Shown here: positions 22,409-31,052 of the stretch, piece after piece
Position numbering within the stretch: position 1 is the first letter of the stretch
Layout of the letters: each line of letters begins with the position of its first letter
Virus record (IMG/VR): IMGVR_UViG_3300049216_000607
Coordinates: 1 to 32,723 of that record
Reading direction: 5' to 3' (one strand)
DNA length: 32,723 bases
Source of the DNA: a virus
Translations under genes and position numbers: made by a program
The notes under the pieces: generated by a model
What the model was told of the DNA's origin: nothing
Seen by the model: only the letters and a program-made list of their open reading frames with translations
Database searches by the model: none

Positions 22409-22816
22409 ATGAACGACATCATCAAGACTAGCGTCACCCCGCACATCAAGCTTGTACTCGACGCAGAAGACGGCAATGAACCAAAGGTCTGGAAGCTCGC
22501 CTACACCTACAAGGCCATCGCCAAGATCGAAGACGCGATCGGCAAAGACATCAAGCGTATCGACGCATGGCAGGAGCTGTCGTCGGGTAAGGACTTCCCC
22601 GTAATCGTCTGGGGTGGGCTCGATAGATTCAACCCCGAGGTCACTCTCGACGAAGTAAAGGACATGCTGAACCCCGATGTGCAGCGCCTTCTCTCCGACC
22701 GCATCTTTGACCAGATGTTTCCAGGGCTCGTAGACGCATATAAGGCCACGCTGGCGGAAGGTGACGCAGGTGCAACTGCCGACCCAAACGTGCAAACGGG
22801 GACGACGACAGAATAG
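22409..22816 (+). CDS. Tail assembly chaperone G
   Basis: 135-aa protein, the lambda gpG counterpart. N-terminal beta part (TPHIKLVLDAEDG, then KVWKLAYTYKAIAKIEDAIG), then a helical C-terminus (VQRLLSDRIFDQMFPGLVDA) and a flexible acidic end. It binds the tape measure during tube assembly. ATG 22409 has AAGGA about five bases upstream; the frame is open earlier but without coding signs. Read in zero frame it stops at 22816; at CCCAAAC (22783-22789) some ribosomes should shift to produce the G-T fusion. Confidence 0.82.
   Translation: MNDIIKTSVTPHIKLVLDAEDGNEPKVWKLAYTYKAIAKIEDAIGKDIKRIDAWQELSSGKDFPVIVWGGLDRFNPEVTLDEVKDMLNPDVQRLLSDRIFDQMFPGLVDAYKATLAEGDAGATADPNVQTGTTTE
22783..22789 (+). promoter_or_regulatory. 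Programmed -1 frameshift site CCCAAAC
   Basis: CCCAAAC fits the X XXY YYZ rule in the G frame (codons CCA AAC). The T frame is open from 22765 to 23271 exactly one base behind, so a slip here yields a G-T fusion of about 287 aa, as in lambda-like tail chaperones. It is 27 bp before the G stop codon. Confidence 0.85.
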
Positions 22817-23271
22817 AGTCGCCCCCGGAGACGTGGCAGGAGTTGTGGGCGTTCGCTCGGTACGAGTTCCAAATGTCGTGGGATGAGTTTGGCGATTGCA
22901 CACCGTCGATGTTTCAGGAGCTATGCAAGCGTCGCAACATCCGCATCCGTCACGAGCGCTACGCCGCCGCTCAGGCAGCAGCAGCGATCTACAACGTGAA
23001 TCGCGGCTCAGCCGACGACCCCACCGTCTCCGCCTTCGACTTCGTGCGTGACGAGAAATCTGCCAAGCGGAAGGAACGTATACGCGAGGCGAAGCAGTAC
23101 ATCCGCAAAGTGATTGGGAACTTGCCCATGGCTACAACGCGAGCGAGGTTGCTGGAGATTCGCCGCAGGGTCATCCACGACCTGGTCGCAAGCGGTACCG
23201 CAAACGCAGAGCAACTATTTAACGAGTGCTGGCCGTCGCTGGTGCCAACCCAGGAAGAGGAATCGCAGTGA
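22786..23271 (+). CDS. Tail assembly chaperone T domain (made as G-T fusion)
   Basis: About 160 residues reached by -1 frameshift from G; total fusion about 287 aa. The T part starts with PKRANGDDDRIESPPETWQE and includes LWAFARYEFQMSWDEFGDCT, then PSMFQELCKRRNIRI, matching the WDEFxxLTPxxFxxL pattern of phage T domains, and a basic helical region. There is no good independent start (TTG 22843 has no ribosome site), supporting frameshift expression. The end overlaps the tape-measure start by GTGA (23268-23271), so tape measure translation is coupled. Confidence 0.8.
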   Translation, partial: KRANGDDDRIESPPETWQELWAFARYEFQMSWDEFGDCTPSMFQELCKRRNIRIRHERYAAAQAAAAIYNVNRGSADDPTVSAFDFVRDEKSAKRKERIREAKQYIRKVIGNLPMATTRARLLEIRRRVIHDLVASGTANAEQLFNECWPSLVPTQEEESQ

Positions 23272-25595
23272 GTGAAGTCGGTGCATTAATCGTCAGGCTG
23301 CAGGCGGAGACAGCGCAGTTCCGCGAGGATATGGGCAAGGTAAAAAAAGACCTTGACGATCTGAAGGGCGGCGCTGACTCGGCGGGCGAGGGCATCGACT
23401 ACTCGATGGCGAAGGCTCGCGGCAGCCTCATGCTCGTTGAGGACGCTGTCGGCATCCGTCTGCCCCGCGCCCTCAACAACTTGATCTCCACGATGCCGAT
23501 GGTGGGCGCTGCGTTCGAAGCGATGCTCCCGTTCGCCGGTGTCCTCGTCGCCATCGGCGTCATCGGCAAGCTGATCGCCGCTCATGCGGAACTGAAAGAG
23601 AAGATCCGCGAGTCTGGACAGGAGTTCGCCAAGGCTGGTAACGAAGGCTCGCAGGCGATGCTGGCTCTGGAAGACAAGCTGCTGCAATCCGGGATCAAGG
23701 TCGATGAACTCACCAAGAATCACCTGGACGCTCTGCACAAGCAGCTCCAGTTGATCGACAACCAGTCATTGAATGAGCTGATCGAAACGTTTGGTAAGTT
23801 CAGTGGATTTGCGGACGCGGTCTTTGCGCAACTCAAAACGAGCTGGTACGAGTTCGGTTCAGGATCTGCTGGCGCAAAGAACGCTCTCACCGACTTCACG
23901 AATCAATACGACAAGCTTCTCCTGTCGGGCGACAAGGCAGGCGCATCAAACCTTCTCGCAGGAACGCTGAAGGATGCGAAGGAAGCGCAGGCCGCGCTGA
24001 AGGCCGTACAGGAAGGTCAACCCACCGACCCGAAGGCTAAGTTTGGTTCCGCCGTTCCACAACAGCAAGAGGCCGCGTGGCAGGAGAAGCTGAACCTGCT
24101 AAGAAAGGACGGCTTGCTGCCTACGGTGATGACCGAGGAAGCTCTGCGCAAGGAGGTGATGGCGCAGGATGAGTTAGTCGATGTCCTCACACGCCAAGGG
24201 CAGGCTCAACAGCTCATCTCCCAGACTGCTGCAAACGACAAGCAAGCTGCCAAGCTCACTGAGGCAAAGCGTTCCACAGAAGAAGGCAACAAAGCGATGG
24301 AAGCGCAGCTCGCTCTCCAACGCATTTTGCTCGCGGGAACGGATGCGCACATCGCTGCGATGCACAAGCTCGCGCAGACGAACGCAGAGGCAGCGCTCGC
24401 CGCACAAAAGACTCCTGAGCAAAGTTCTTCCGACGATTCCGCACACAAGCTCGCCGCGATCGAGATTGAACGCAACGCTGCCGTGCAGGCGGCGAACGAT
24501 GAACTGAACGCAAAGAATGGTGCATACAACGCTGAAGCAAAAGCTGCGCAGAGTAACAAAGCGAAGCTTAGAGAGCTGGACGCTCAGTACGCGAATGATG
24601 TTCGTGCCAACGCCGACGCAATCGCGCAGATCAACGCCGAGGCCAATGCAAAGGGAGTCGCCGTCCCGACCGAGGCGAAGAACGAGGAAGCCCGCGCCGC
24701 TATCGCCGCGACGCAGGAACGTTACGACGGAGAGCTGAAGGCGGCCATCACCGGGGCTCAGAACCAGGCAAAGCTGGCCATCGAGACTGCGAAGAACCTG
24801 CAAGCGCTTGGCAGACTCACATCCATGCAGGTGCTGCAGGTCGAGATTCAAGCGAACGCTGTGCTGGCTGCGCAGGAGAAGTCTTCCTACGATAAGCGCA
24901 TCTCTCTGCTCGATCAGTTCAGCAAGGATTACGCGAAGACGGTCGCGAAGCTGAACAGCGAGGTCCTAGCTGACACGACCAAGGGCGACATGCAGGTGGA
25001 GCAAGAGAAGCGTGCTGCCCTGCAACGTCAGACGCAGGACACCGTCTCCGCGCAGAACCGAATGACCTCAGCCATCGCCACCGACATAGCTCACAGCATC
25101 GTCATGAACAAATCCCTCGCTCAGGCGTTCCGCCAGACCGGCGAGCAGATGGCCGAAGGCATGATCAAGAATCTGCTCATCGCCGAAATGACCGGCAATA
25201 AGCAGAAGCTCATCGACGCGAAGACCGCCGCCGCAAATAGCTATCAGTGGGCGTCCGCGTGGGGCGGACCCGTCGCCGGTGCAATCGCTGGAGCTGCCGC
25301 TTTCTCGGGTGTCATGGCCTTCGCTAATGGTGGCCTCGTCCCTGGCTCAGGTTCGGGCGATACCGTTCCTGCGATGCTCACCCCCGGCGAGACTGTCGTC
25401 ACCAAGGCGCTCACCTCCCGCGTCGAATCCGCCGAGCGCAATCGCGGCTCCGGTGGCGGTGGCGGCGATACACATATCCACTTCGCTCCTCAGATCCACG
25501 CGGTAGACGCCGAGGGTGTCGATCGCGTCCTCACGAAACACTCTTCCATCTTCCAGCGCCACGTCTCCGGGATGGTCAGAAAGGCTAACAAGTAA
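23268..25595 (+). CDS. Tail tape measure protein
   Basis: 775-aa protein, long, Ala/Lys/Glu-rich and mostly coiled coil (for example LRKEVMAQDELVDVLTRQGQ and many AEAKAA repeats). A hydrophobic pair near 75-105 (MVGAAFEAMLPFAGVLVAIG) and a second near 660-690 (GPVAGAIAGAAAFSGVMAFA) are typical membrane-inserting parts of tape measures. A Gly-rich end (GGLVPGSGSGDTVPAMLTPG) follows the pattern seen near C-termini in this class. It sets tail length and helps DNA entry. GTG start at 23268 with AGGAAGAGGA just upstream. Predicted tail about 110 nm if 0.15 nm per residue applies. Confidence 0.9.
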   Translation: MSEVGALIVRLQAETAQFREDMGKVKKDLDDLKGGADSAGEGIDYSMAKARGSLMLVEDAVGIRLPRALNNLISTMPMVGAAFEAMLPFAGVLVAIGVIGKLIAAHAELKEKIRESGQEFAKAGNEGSQAMLALEDKLLQSGIKVDELTKNHLDALHKQLQLIDNQSLNELIETFGKFSGFADAVFAQLKTSWYEFGSGSAGAKNALTDFTNQYDKLLLSGDKAGASNLLAGTLKDAKEAQAALKAVQEGQPTDPKAKFGSAVPQQQEAAWQEKLNLLRKDGLLPTVMTEEALRKEVMAQDELVDVLTRQGQAQQLISQTAANDKQAAKLTEAKRSTEEGNKAMEAQLALQRILLAGTDAHIAAMHKLAQTNAEAALAAQKTPEQSSSDDSAHKLAAIEIERNAAVQAANDELNAKNGAYNAEAKAAQSNKAKLRELDAQYANDVRANADAIAQINAEANAKGVAVPTEAKNEEARAAIAATQERYDGELKAAITGAQNQAKLAIETAKNLQALGRLTSMQVLQVEIQANAVLAAQEKSSYDKRISLLDQFSKDYAKTVAKLNSEVLADTTKGDMQVEQEKRAALQRQTQDTVSAQNRMTSAIATDIAHSIVMNKSLAQAFRQTGEQMAEGMIKNLLIAEMTGNKQKLIDAKTAAANSYQWASAWGGPVAGAIAGAAAFSGVMAFANGGLVPGSGSGDTVPAMLTPGETVVTKALTSRVESAERNRGSGGGGGDTHIHFAPQIHAVDAEGVDRVLTKHSSIFQRHVSGMVRKANK

Positions 25596-26266
25596 TGGCT
25601 AACTACCCGATCATGCCATGCCTTCCCATATCTATGGCGGGCGGTCTGAAGAAGACACCCAACTTCAACACGGTCAAGCAGAAGACGGCGGCGGGACTGA
25701 CTTCCGCCATCTCCCTGAAGCCGTACCCGACCTGGGACTTCGAGTTCGACATGGATCACGTCGTCGGGCGGGAGCTGGATGCAAAGAGTGTCGTCGCAAA
25801 ATTCTTCGGGACTTACATGGCGACGGCAGGCGGAGCGAACTTGTTCCTGTTCCCTGATCCCGTCGATAATTCCGTATGCGGTGCGCAGTTTGGCGTCGGC
25901 GATGGAGCGACGACAAGCTTCCAGCTCAGCCGCAACATTTTCGGATATCCCGACATCATTCAGAACCTCAACACTTCCTTGAACGGGCAGCCGCTGATCT
26001 ACGTCAGTGGAGTTCTCACCGCACCCGCGTCGATATCGGCCACTGGTGTAGTCACGTTCGCCGCCGCGCCCGCAGCCGGTGCGGTGCTGACGTGGACGGG
26101 TAGCTTCTACTTCCTCTGTCGCTTCGCCGAAGACACGATCGACGCGACGCGGTCGTTCTCGATAAACAACGGGCTCGATCAGTGGATGATCCAAGGCATT
26201 AAGTTCAGCAGCGAGTTCGCTCCGACGACGACCTACGGAGTGATCGCAGCACCGGGCGGGGTGTGA
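25595..26266 (+). CDS. Distal tail protein (DUF2460-like)
   Basis: 223-aa protein beginning with a TAATG overlap with the tape measure stop. LPISMAGGLKKTPNFNTV and the block SLKPYPTWDFEFDMDHV fit the DUF2460 family; the later GAQFGVGDGATTSFQLSRNI, then GTGVVTFAAAPAAGAVLTWT-like beta segment and the end SFSINNGLDQWMIQGIKF continue the pattern. In Rhodobacter-type gene transfer agents the DUF2460 protein is the distal tail protein joining tube and hub. A perfect palindrome lies between its stop and the next gene. Confidence 0.78.
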   Translation: MANYPIMPCLPISMAGGLKKTPNFNTVKQKTAAGLTSAISLKPYPTWDFEFDMDHVVGRELDAKSVVAKFFGTYMATAGGANLFLFPDPVDNSVCGAQFGVGDGATTSFQLSRNIFGYPDIIQNLNTSLNGQPLIYVSGVLTAPASISATGVVTFAAAPAAGAVLTWTGSFYFLCRFAEDTIDATRSFSINNGLDQWMIQGIKFSSEFAPTTTYGVIAAPGGV

Positions 26267-26269
26267 CGA

Positions 26270-26288
26270 CTACCTAACCGTTAGGTAG
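26270..26288 (+). promoter_or_regulatory. 19-bp perfect palindrome ahead of the DUF2163 gene
   Basis: CTACCTAAC, C, GTTAGGTAG (26270-26288) is a perfect inverted repeat with a single central base, directly followed by ATG at 26289. As RNA, an 8-bp stem with loop CCG would bury the AGG ribosome site. As DNA it could bind a dimer. No other ribosome site is available. Confidence 0.65.
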
Positions 26289-27203
26289 ATGAAGCGCCTC
26301 ATGCCCGCCAGCCTGATCGAGTTCCTCCAGACGACGCAGAACTGTGTGCGGGCGGATCTGTTCACTATCGCGCTACCCAACGGCCAAGCGATCTACGCAA
26401 CCAGTGGACAGTTCGATATCCCCATCCCCACTGGCACAGCTGGCTGGACCGGCGCGACTACAACATTCTATGCGAACCAGTACGGCGTGTGGAGTCGCGG
26501 CTCGATCACATCAGAAGCGTCGTTCAGCCTCAGCTCGAACACGATGACGCTAGAGTGCGTGCCCCAGCAATCGACCCGATACCCGGGATTAAATGTTGGC
26601 TTGCTCTCCGCCGCGCTCAACTCTCTTTTCGATGCTGCACAAGTCACAGTCCAGACGGTGTACATGCCCTTCGGCGCATACGGCGATGTGAGCGCCGGTG
26701 TCGAGACAAAGTGGGTCGGGCAGATCACGAAGATCGACTCCATCACTCGCAACAAGGTCAGCTTCGAGTGTGCTGACTACCTCTATCTGCTTAACATCCA
26801 AGTGCCATCACGCCTCGTTCAAAGTAACTGCCCATGGTCCTTTGCGGACACGAACTGCTCCCTTGACGCCAGCACCTACACGACCGCGTTCACCGCTGCA
26901 GCAGGAACAACGAAATGGTCGATGACGCCCGCGATACCGTTCACCGCCGCCAACGGCGCGTTTACGCAAGGAGTCGTGAAGTGCGTCACCGGCACGAACG
27001 CGGGGCTTTCACAGTCGGTGAAGCTGCATGACGGGAACACCCTACAGCTCATGGCTCCCTGGCTAATCTCTCCCGCTGTCGGCGACACCTTCACCGTGAT
27101 CCAGGGCTGTGACAAATCACTGACCACCTGCAACCAGAAGTTCGGCAACCAGATTCACTTCGGCGGGCAGCCTCTCACTCCTGTCTCCTCGGCGGCGGTG
27201 TAG
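26289..27203 (+). CDS. Baseplate hub protein (DUF2163/BR0599-like)
   Basis: 304-aa protein. The N-terminus MKRLMPASLIEFLQTTQNCV and the block LFTIALPNGQAIYATSG, with SFSLSSNTMTLEC, fit DUF2163; the C-terminal SNCPWSFADTNCSLD (two Cys) and FTVIQGCDKSLTTCNQKFGN are typical of the phage BR0599 part. In gene transfer agents this is the tail hub following DUF2460. Translation may be limited by the palindrome at its start. It ends two bases before the peptidase gene. Confidence 0.82.
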   Translation: MKRLMPASLIEFLQTTQNCVRADLFTIALPNGQAIYATSGQFDIPIPTGTAGWTGATTTFYANQYGVWSRGSITSEASFSLSSNTMTLECVPQQSTRYPGLNVGLLSAALNSLFDAAQVTVQTVYMPFGAYGDVSAGVETKWVGQITKIDSITRNKVSFECADYLYLLNIQVPSRLVQSNCPWSFADTNCSLDASTYTTAFTAAAGTTKWSMTPAIPFTAANGAFTQGVVKCVTGTNAGLSQSVKLHDGNTLQLMAPWLISPAVGDTFTVIQGCDKSLTTCNQKFGNQIHFGGQPLTPVSSAAV

Positions 27204-27205
27204 CC

Positions 27206-27691
27206 ATGGCTCTGACTAACGAGCAACGCCAAGCAATAGTCACCGAGGCTGAATCGTGGATAGGCACGCCATATGTCGGTTGGTCGCGCGTGAAGGGCGG
27301 AGGAGTCGACTGTGGCCAGTTACTTGCAGCCGTGTATATCGCCACAGGTCACATGGATGCAGACATCAAGCTGCCGACCGACTACGCCCTCAACATCGGC
27401 CTGCATCAGGCGTCGACGGAGTACATCGACATCGTCCTTCGCTATTTCCGTGAGATCCCCGAGGCGGATGTTCTGCCCGGCGATGTCGTCGTTTGGAAGC
27501 TGACCGGCTCTCTCGCTTATTGTCACGCGGCGATTGTTAAGACCTGGCCTAACTACTTCATCCACGCGATTGGGTCGGGTGTTCGTGCGGGTGACGCGCG
27601 TTCACGCCTTCGCTTTCGCAAATCAGACAAGCTGTTCTTCACACTTCGCGATGAGTTCTGTGAAGCACCCAACAAGGCAGGAAAATCTTGA
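27206..27691 (+). CDS. NlpC/P60 cell-wall peptidase (tail tip)
   Basis: 161-aa NlpC/P60 papain-like peptidase with catalytic Cys36 (VDCGQLL), His107 (YCHAAIV) and third residue His120 (FIHAIGSG). EAESWIGTPYVGWSRVKGGG is the usual start of the family. It corresponds to the C-terminal half of lambda gpK and the GTA peptidase, which cut peptidoglycan at entry; it is not expected to be the lysis endolysin. Starts two bases after the DUF2163 stop; ends in a TTGA overlap with the hub gene. Confidence 0.88.
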   Translation: MALTNEQRQAIVTEAESWIGTPYVGWSRVKGGGVDCGQLLAAVYIATGHMDADIKLPTDYALNIGLHQASTEYIDIVLRYFREIPEADVLPGDVVVWKLTGSLAYCHAAIVKTWPNYFIHAIGSGVRAGDARSRLRFRKSDKLFFTLRDEFCEAPNKAGKS

Positions 27692-30600
27692 GCAGCTTAA
27701 TGAGCGGCGGCAATCAGCCGGAAAAACTATTCGGAGTAAAGGTCAACTCGTCGGAGCTTGGCCATCCATGGACAGTCGTGATGGGTTGCGCGAAGACGAA
27801 CCAGATACTCGTTTGGATCGATGGGTTCGAAGCTAACTCCGCTGGCAGCAAAAAGACAGGCGGCGGCGGCAAGGGCGGTGGCAAAGGCGGCGACTACATC
27901 TACTCCGCTGATGTCATCGCGGGGCTGTGCGCGAACGAGATCCTCGGCATCGGCGATGTATGGACTGGGCAGTCGTGGCTCGCAGCTCCCACCGCTAGCG
28001 CGGAGTACACCATCGCCGGTCCCTCCTATAGCTACACGCCCGCGAACGCAGCATCGCTGACAAACAACTATGGCGTGTCGCCGTCGTCCGCGTACACATC
28101 GACAGCGAACGACTACGGCGCTCCGACCTCGACCGTGCTGGCGAACCCATCCTCCGTTCCATACAACGAGGTGCCGTACGGCACGGCGCTCACAGCGGGC
28201 ACGTACAGCGTGAACCCGGCTGACGGTTCGTATCACTTCTCGTCTGCGAACGAAGGCGAGACAATCACTCTCTACTACAGCTACCTGCTCACCTATGTTA
28301 AGCAGCAGGAGAACGATGTCGTCCCAGCCGGTCGCACGATCGCCGTCGGCGGCGCGGTACAGTTCTCCGCCGACCTCGGCGTCACCTACGCGGGCACGGG
28401 CTCGAACTTCGGACAGGCGCTGACGAAGGTGAGCGGCACGCCCTCAGTCACTGGGACCTATTCGCAAAGCGGCTCCGCACCGGCGACATACACCTTCGCG
28501 CCCGGTGATGTTGGCGCTGAGGTTACGATCACGTTCCAACTCTACGACCCTGACGCCGTTGGTCAGAACGAGTCCACGATGCTGGACTTCACGCTCAACG
28601 CGGGCACGATCGGGCAGTCTCCATTCTCCTATCTATCGTCTTCGTATCCCGGCGCGGCGCTAGGATACTCAGGAGTGGCGACGCTCTTGTACGAGCCCAT
28701 GGACCTCGGCGAAGGTGCCGAGCCTCAGGAGAATTCATTCGAGGTCATCACACCCGATGGCTACGGCGGTGGAATCCTCGACTGCAACCCTGTGACGTGC
28801 CTCGGTCGCGTCCTGACCGATGCCACCTGGGGCCTCGGCGTCGGCGCTGTTCCGTTCCCACCGTCTGTCCTCGACACCGGTGCGGGCGGCACATGGGGAG
28901 CACCCGGAACCCCGGGCGCACAGCAGATAGGCTCAACTGCGTGGAACTGGTTCGCAGCGAATAACTTCTTCATCTCGCCCGTTCTCGACTCGCAGGACTC
29001 CGCCGCGTCGACCATGTCGAAGTGGCTTGAATCGGGGATGTGCGCAGCGTTCTTCTCCGAGGGCTTGCTCAAGCTCGTCCCCTATGGCGACACCTCCATC
29101 GCCGCGAATGGCTGCACCTGGACCGCGCCCACCTCGTTCGTCGTGGCGCTCGACGACACATGCTTCCTCGCGAAGGATGGCGTCGACCCGGTCACTATCA
29201 AGCGCTCCGCATGGCAGGACGCTTACAACACTGTGTCTGTGCAGTGGCACAACCGCGCGAACCAGTATGCGCAGGAAGTGACGCAAGAGAGCGATCAGTC
29301 TTTGATCAACCGCTTTGGCTCGCGTATCGAAGATCCTCAAGACTGGGGTCACATCACTACGCTCCCCGCCGCGACGTTCGCTGCCAACATGCGCCTCAAG
29401 CGCGGCACCTACATCCGCAACGAGTACACCTTCGCGTTGCCATTTAACTACGGCTACCTCGAACCGATGGACGTGGTGACGATCAGCACGACGAGCGTTT
29501 GGGCGATGGGGTTGAACAACGAGAACCTCGGCGTGAGTGACTTACCGGTACGCATCACGAAGATCGTCGATGATCCCGTCGAAGGGCTCTCGATCACCGC
29601 CGAGGATTACCCGTTCGGCTCAGGGCAGGCGACCATCTACAACAAACAAATCAGCCAGGCAGAGCAGGTCGTCAACACCATGGCCGATCCCGGAACGTCT
29701 GAGGTTGTCCTGTTCGAGGCCACCGGACGACTGACGGGATATACCGGCAACGAGATCTGGATCGGTGCGTGCGGCACCGGGGCGAACTATGGCGCGACGA
29801 ATGTATGGGTGTCCCAAGATAACCAGACTTACGTGAAGGTGACGCAGCTCGGAACGCCCTCCATCATCGGCAGAACGGCTGCGACGTTCGCAGCGGGCTC
29901 CGACCCTGACACGGCGAACTCCTTGATCGTTCAGCTTGCGGAGAACTGCCCGCCGCTCACCGCCGGTACGACCACGGCTGCTGATAACGACACGATGATG
30001 TGCTGGGTGGATGGCGAGGTCATCTCCTACAGCGCAGCCGCGCTTACCGCTCAGAACACGTACACACTCGGCACGTACATCCGGCGCGGACAGATGGGAA
30101 CCCCGATCAGCTCTCACGCAGCGGGCTCCGACTTCCTGCGTCTAGATAGCTCTGTATATAGATACCAGTACGACCCAACCTGGGAAGGCAAGACCGTCTA
30201 CTTCAAGTTCCAAGCGGTGAACAGCTTTGGCAACAACGCACAGCCACTGTCGAATCTGACTGCGACGACCTTTACGATCGGCACGGGGAACACCGCGACG
30301 GTGGACGCATCGACCGGCCTCGTGTTCTCGACGAACCTACCGCCGAACGTTGCAGCGAACGCCGCGAACAATGCGATCCTCAGCAGCTCGTACAACGGCG
30401 TCCTCCATACGTCGAGAATCGACATATATGGCCCCGCCGGAATTGGAACGTCGTGGTCGTATCAGGTGGGAAGCACGACCCGGAGCATCGCAGCTGGAAG
30501 CATAGTCGGTCTCGACCCAGCAACCGGGGTTGGCTACGTCGTCTTCGATACGCAGAACAGCGCCTACGTTTTCATCTCTGCTGCTGACTACCAGAACACG

Positions 30601-30738
30601 CTGAATGACTTCTACATCCTGCTGGGAACCTTGACTGTCGCGACTGCAACAGCCGTCTCGACCGGCGGCGGTGGCGGCGGCTATAACCCATCGCGCCCAG
30701 CCCCACCTGCACTGCCCGATCTACCATCCCCCGACTAA
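27688..30738 (+). CDS. Tail tip / host-specificity protein (gpJ-like), 1016 aa
   Basis: Large tail protein after the peptidase, in the position of lambda gpJ or GTA gp15. The N-terminal ~110 residues (WTVVMGCAKTNQILVWIDGF, Gly/Lys-rich insert at about 57-69, SADVIAGLCANEILGIGDVW) are typical of tail-tip proteins, as are the late WEGKTVYFKFQAVNSFGN (fibronectin-like) and a Gly/Pro-rich end. TTG start at 27688 (AGGA upstream, TTGA overlap) is preferred; an in-frame ATG lies at 27700. It spans beta-rich repeated Gly/Thr/Ser modules at about 95-320 which may be variable host-range inserts. It probably forms the central tail tip and binds DNA exit and receptor. Confidence 0.8.
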   Translation: MSSLMSGGNQPEKLFGVKVNSSELGHPWTVVMGCAKTNQILVWIDGFEANSAGSKKTGGGGKGGGKGGDYIYSADVIAGLCANEILGIGDVWTGQSWLAAPTASAEYTIAGPSYSYTPANAASLTNNYGVSPSSAYTSTANDYGAPTSTVLANPSSVPYNEVPYGTALTAGTYSVNPADGSYHFSSANEGETITLYYSYLLTYVKQQENDVVPAGRTIAVGGAVQFSADLGVTYAGTGSNFGQALTKVSGTPSVTGTYSQSGSAPATYTFAPGDVGAEVTITFQLYDPDAVGQNESTMLDFTLNAGTIGQSPFSYLSSSYPGAALGYSGVATLLYEPMDLGEGAEPQENSFEVITPDGYGGGILDCNPVTCLGRVLTDATWGLGVGAVPFPPSVLDTGAGGTWGAPGTPGAQQIGSTAWNWFAANNFFISPVLDSQDSAASTMSKWLESGMCAAFFSEGLLKLVPYGDTSIAANGCTWTAPTSFVVALDDTCFLAKDGVDPVTIKRSAWQDAYNTVSVQWHNRANQYAQEVTQESDQSLINRFGSRIEDPQDWGHITTLPAATFAANMRLKRGTYIRNEYTFALPFNYGYLEPMDVVTISTTSVWAMGLNNENLGVSDLPVRITKIVDDPVEGLSITAEDYPFGSGQATIYNKQISQAEQVVNTMADPGTSEVVLFEATGRLTGYTGNEIWIGACGTGANYGATNVWVSQDNQTYVKVTQLGTPSIIGRTAATFAAGSDPDTANSLIVQLAENCPPLTAGTTTAADNDTMMCWVDGEVISYSAAALTAQNTYTLGTYIRRGQMGTPISSHAAGSDFLRLDSSVYRYQYDPTWEGKTVYFKFQAVNSFGNNAQPLSNLTATTFTIGTGNTATVDASTGLVFSTNLPPNVAANAANNAILSSSYNGVLHTSRIDIYGPAGIGTSWSYQVGSTTRSIAAGSIVGLDPATGVGYVVFDTQNSAYVFISAADYQNTLNDFYILLGTLTVATATAVSTGGGGGGYNPSRPAPPALPDLPSPD

Positions 30739-30752
30739 AAGGAAATTGCATC

Positions 30753-30986
30753 ATGTCCGCAACTGTAACCGCATCAAAACTGCTACCGAGTCACGGCATC
30801 GAATCTGTAACCGTCACCGATGACTATGGAACGAACCTGATGGTGAGCATCCCCGTGACGACTTCCTCGGCGGATCGAACCACGCACATAGACGCCGCCA
30901 TCGCGACGCTGAACACGAACCAGGCGGCAATGGAAGCCTACGCTGCTGCGAACGGAGTTACCCTCCCGCCGAAGCGCAGCGCATGA
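30753..30986 (+). CDS. Small tail-region protein, 77 aa
   Basis: Not recognised. MSATVTASKLLPSHGIESVT is followed by a short beta part and a helix (HIDAAIATLNTNQAAMEAYA). GGAAATTGCATC precedes ATG 30753, giving a weak ribosome site (AAGGA). It lies between the tip protein and the tail fibre, where small chaperones or tip accessories are common. No further assignment. Confidence 0.6.
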   Translation: MSATVTASKLLPSHGIESVTVTDDYGTNLMVSIPVTTSSADRTTHIDAAIATLNTNQAAMEAYAAANGVTLPPKRSA

Positions 30987-31052
30987 GGTGCAACCCGTCT
31001 TCAGTAAGTGCTATGCAACCCCTTAGTAGATATCGAAGAGGAGTTATCAATA

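Noticed and set aside
22843-23271. T-domain gene as an independent CDS
   Set aside because: Its only start is a TTG without ribosome site, while the frame is continuous with the CCCAAAC slip site upstream.
24174-24851. Antisense 225-codon frame within the tape measure
   Set aside because: Arises from the Ala/Lys-rich repeats of the tape measure on the other strand.
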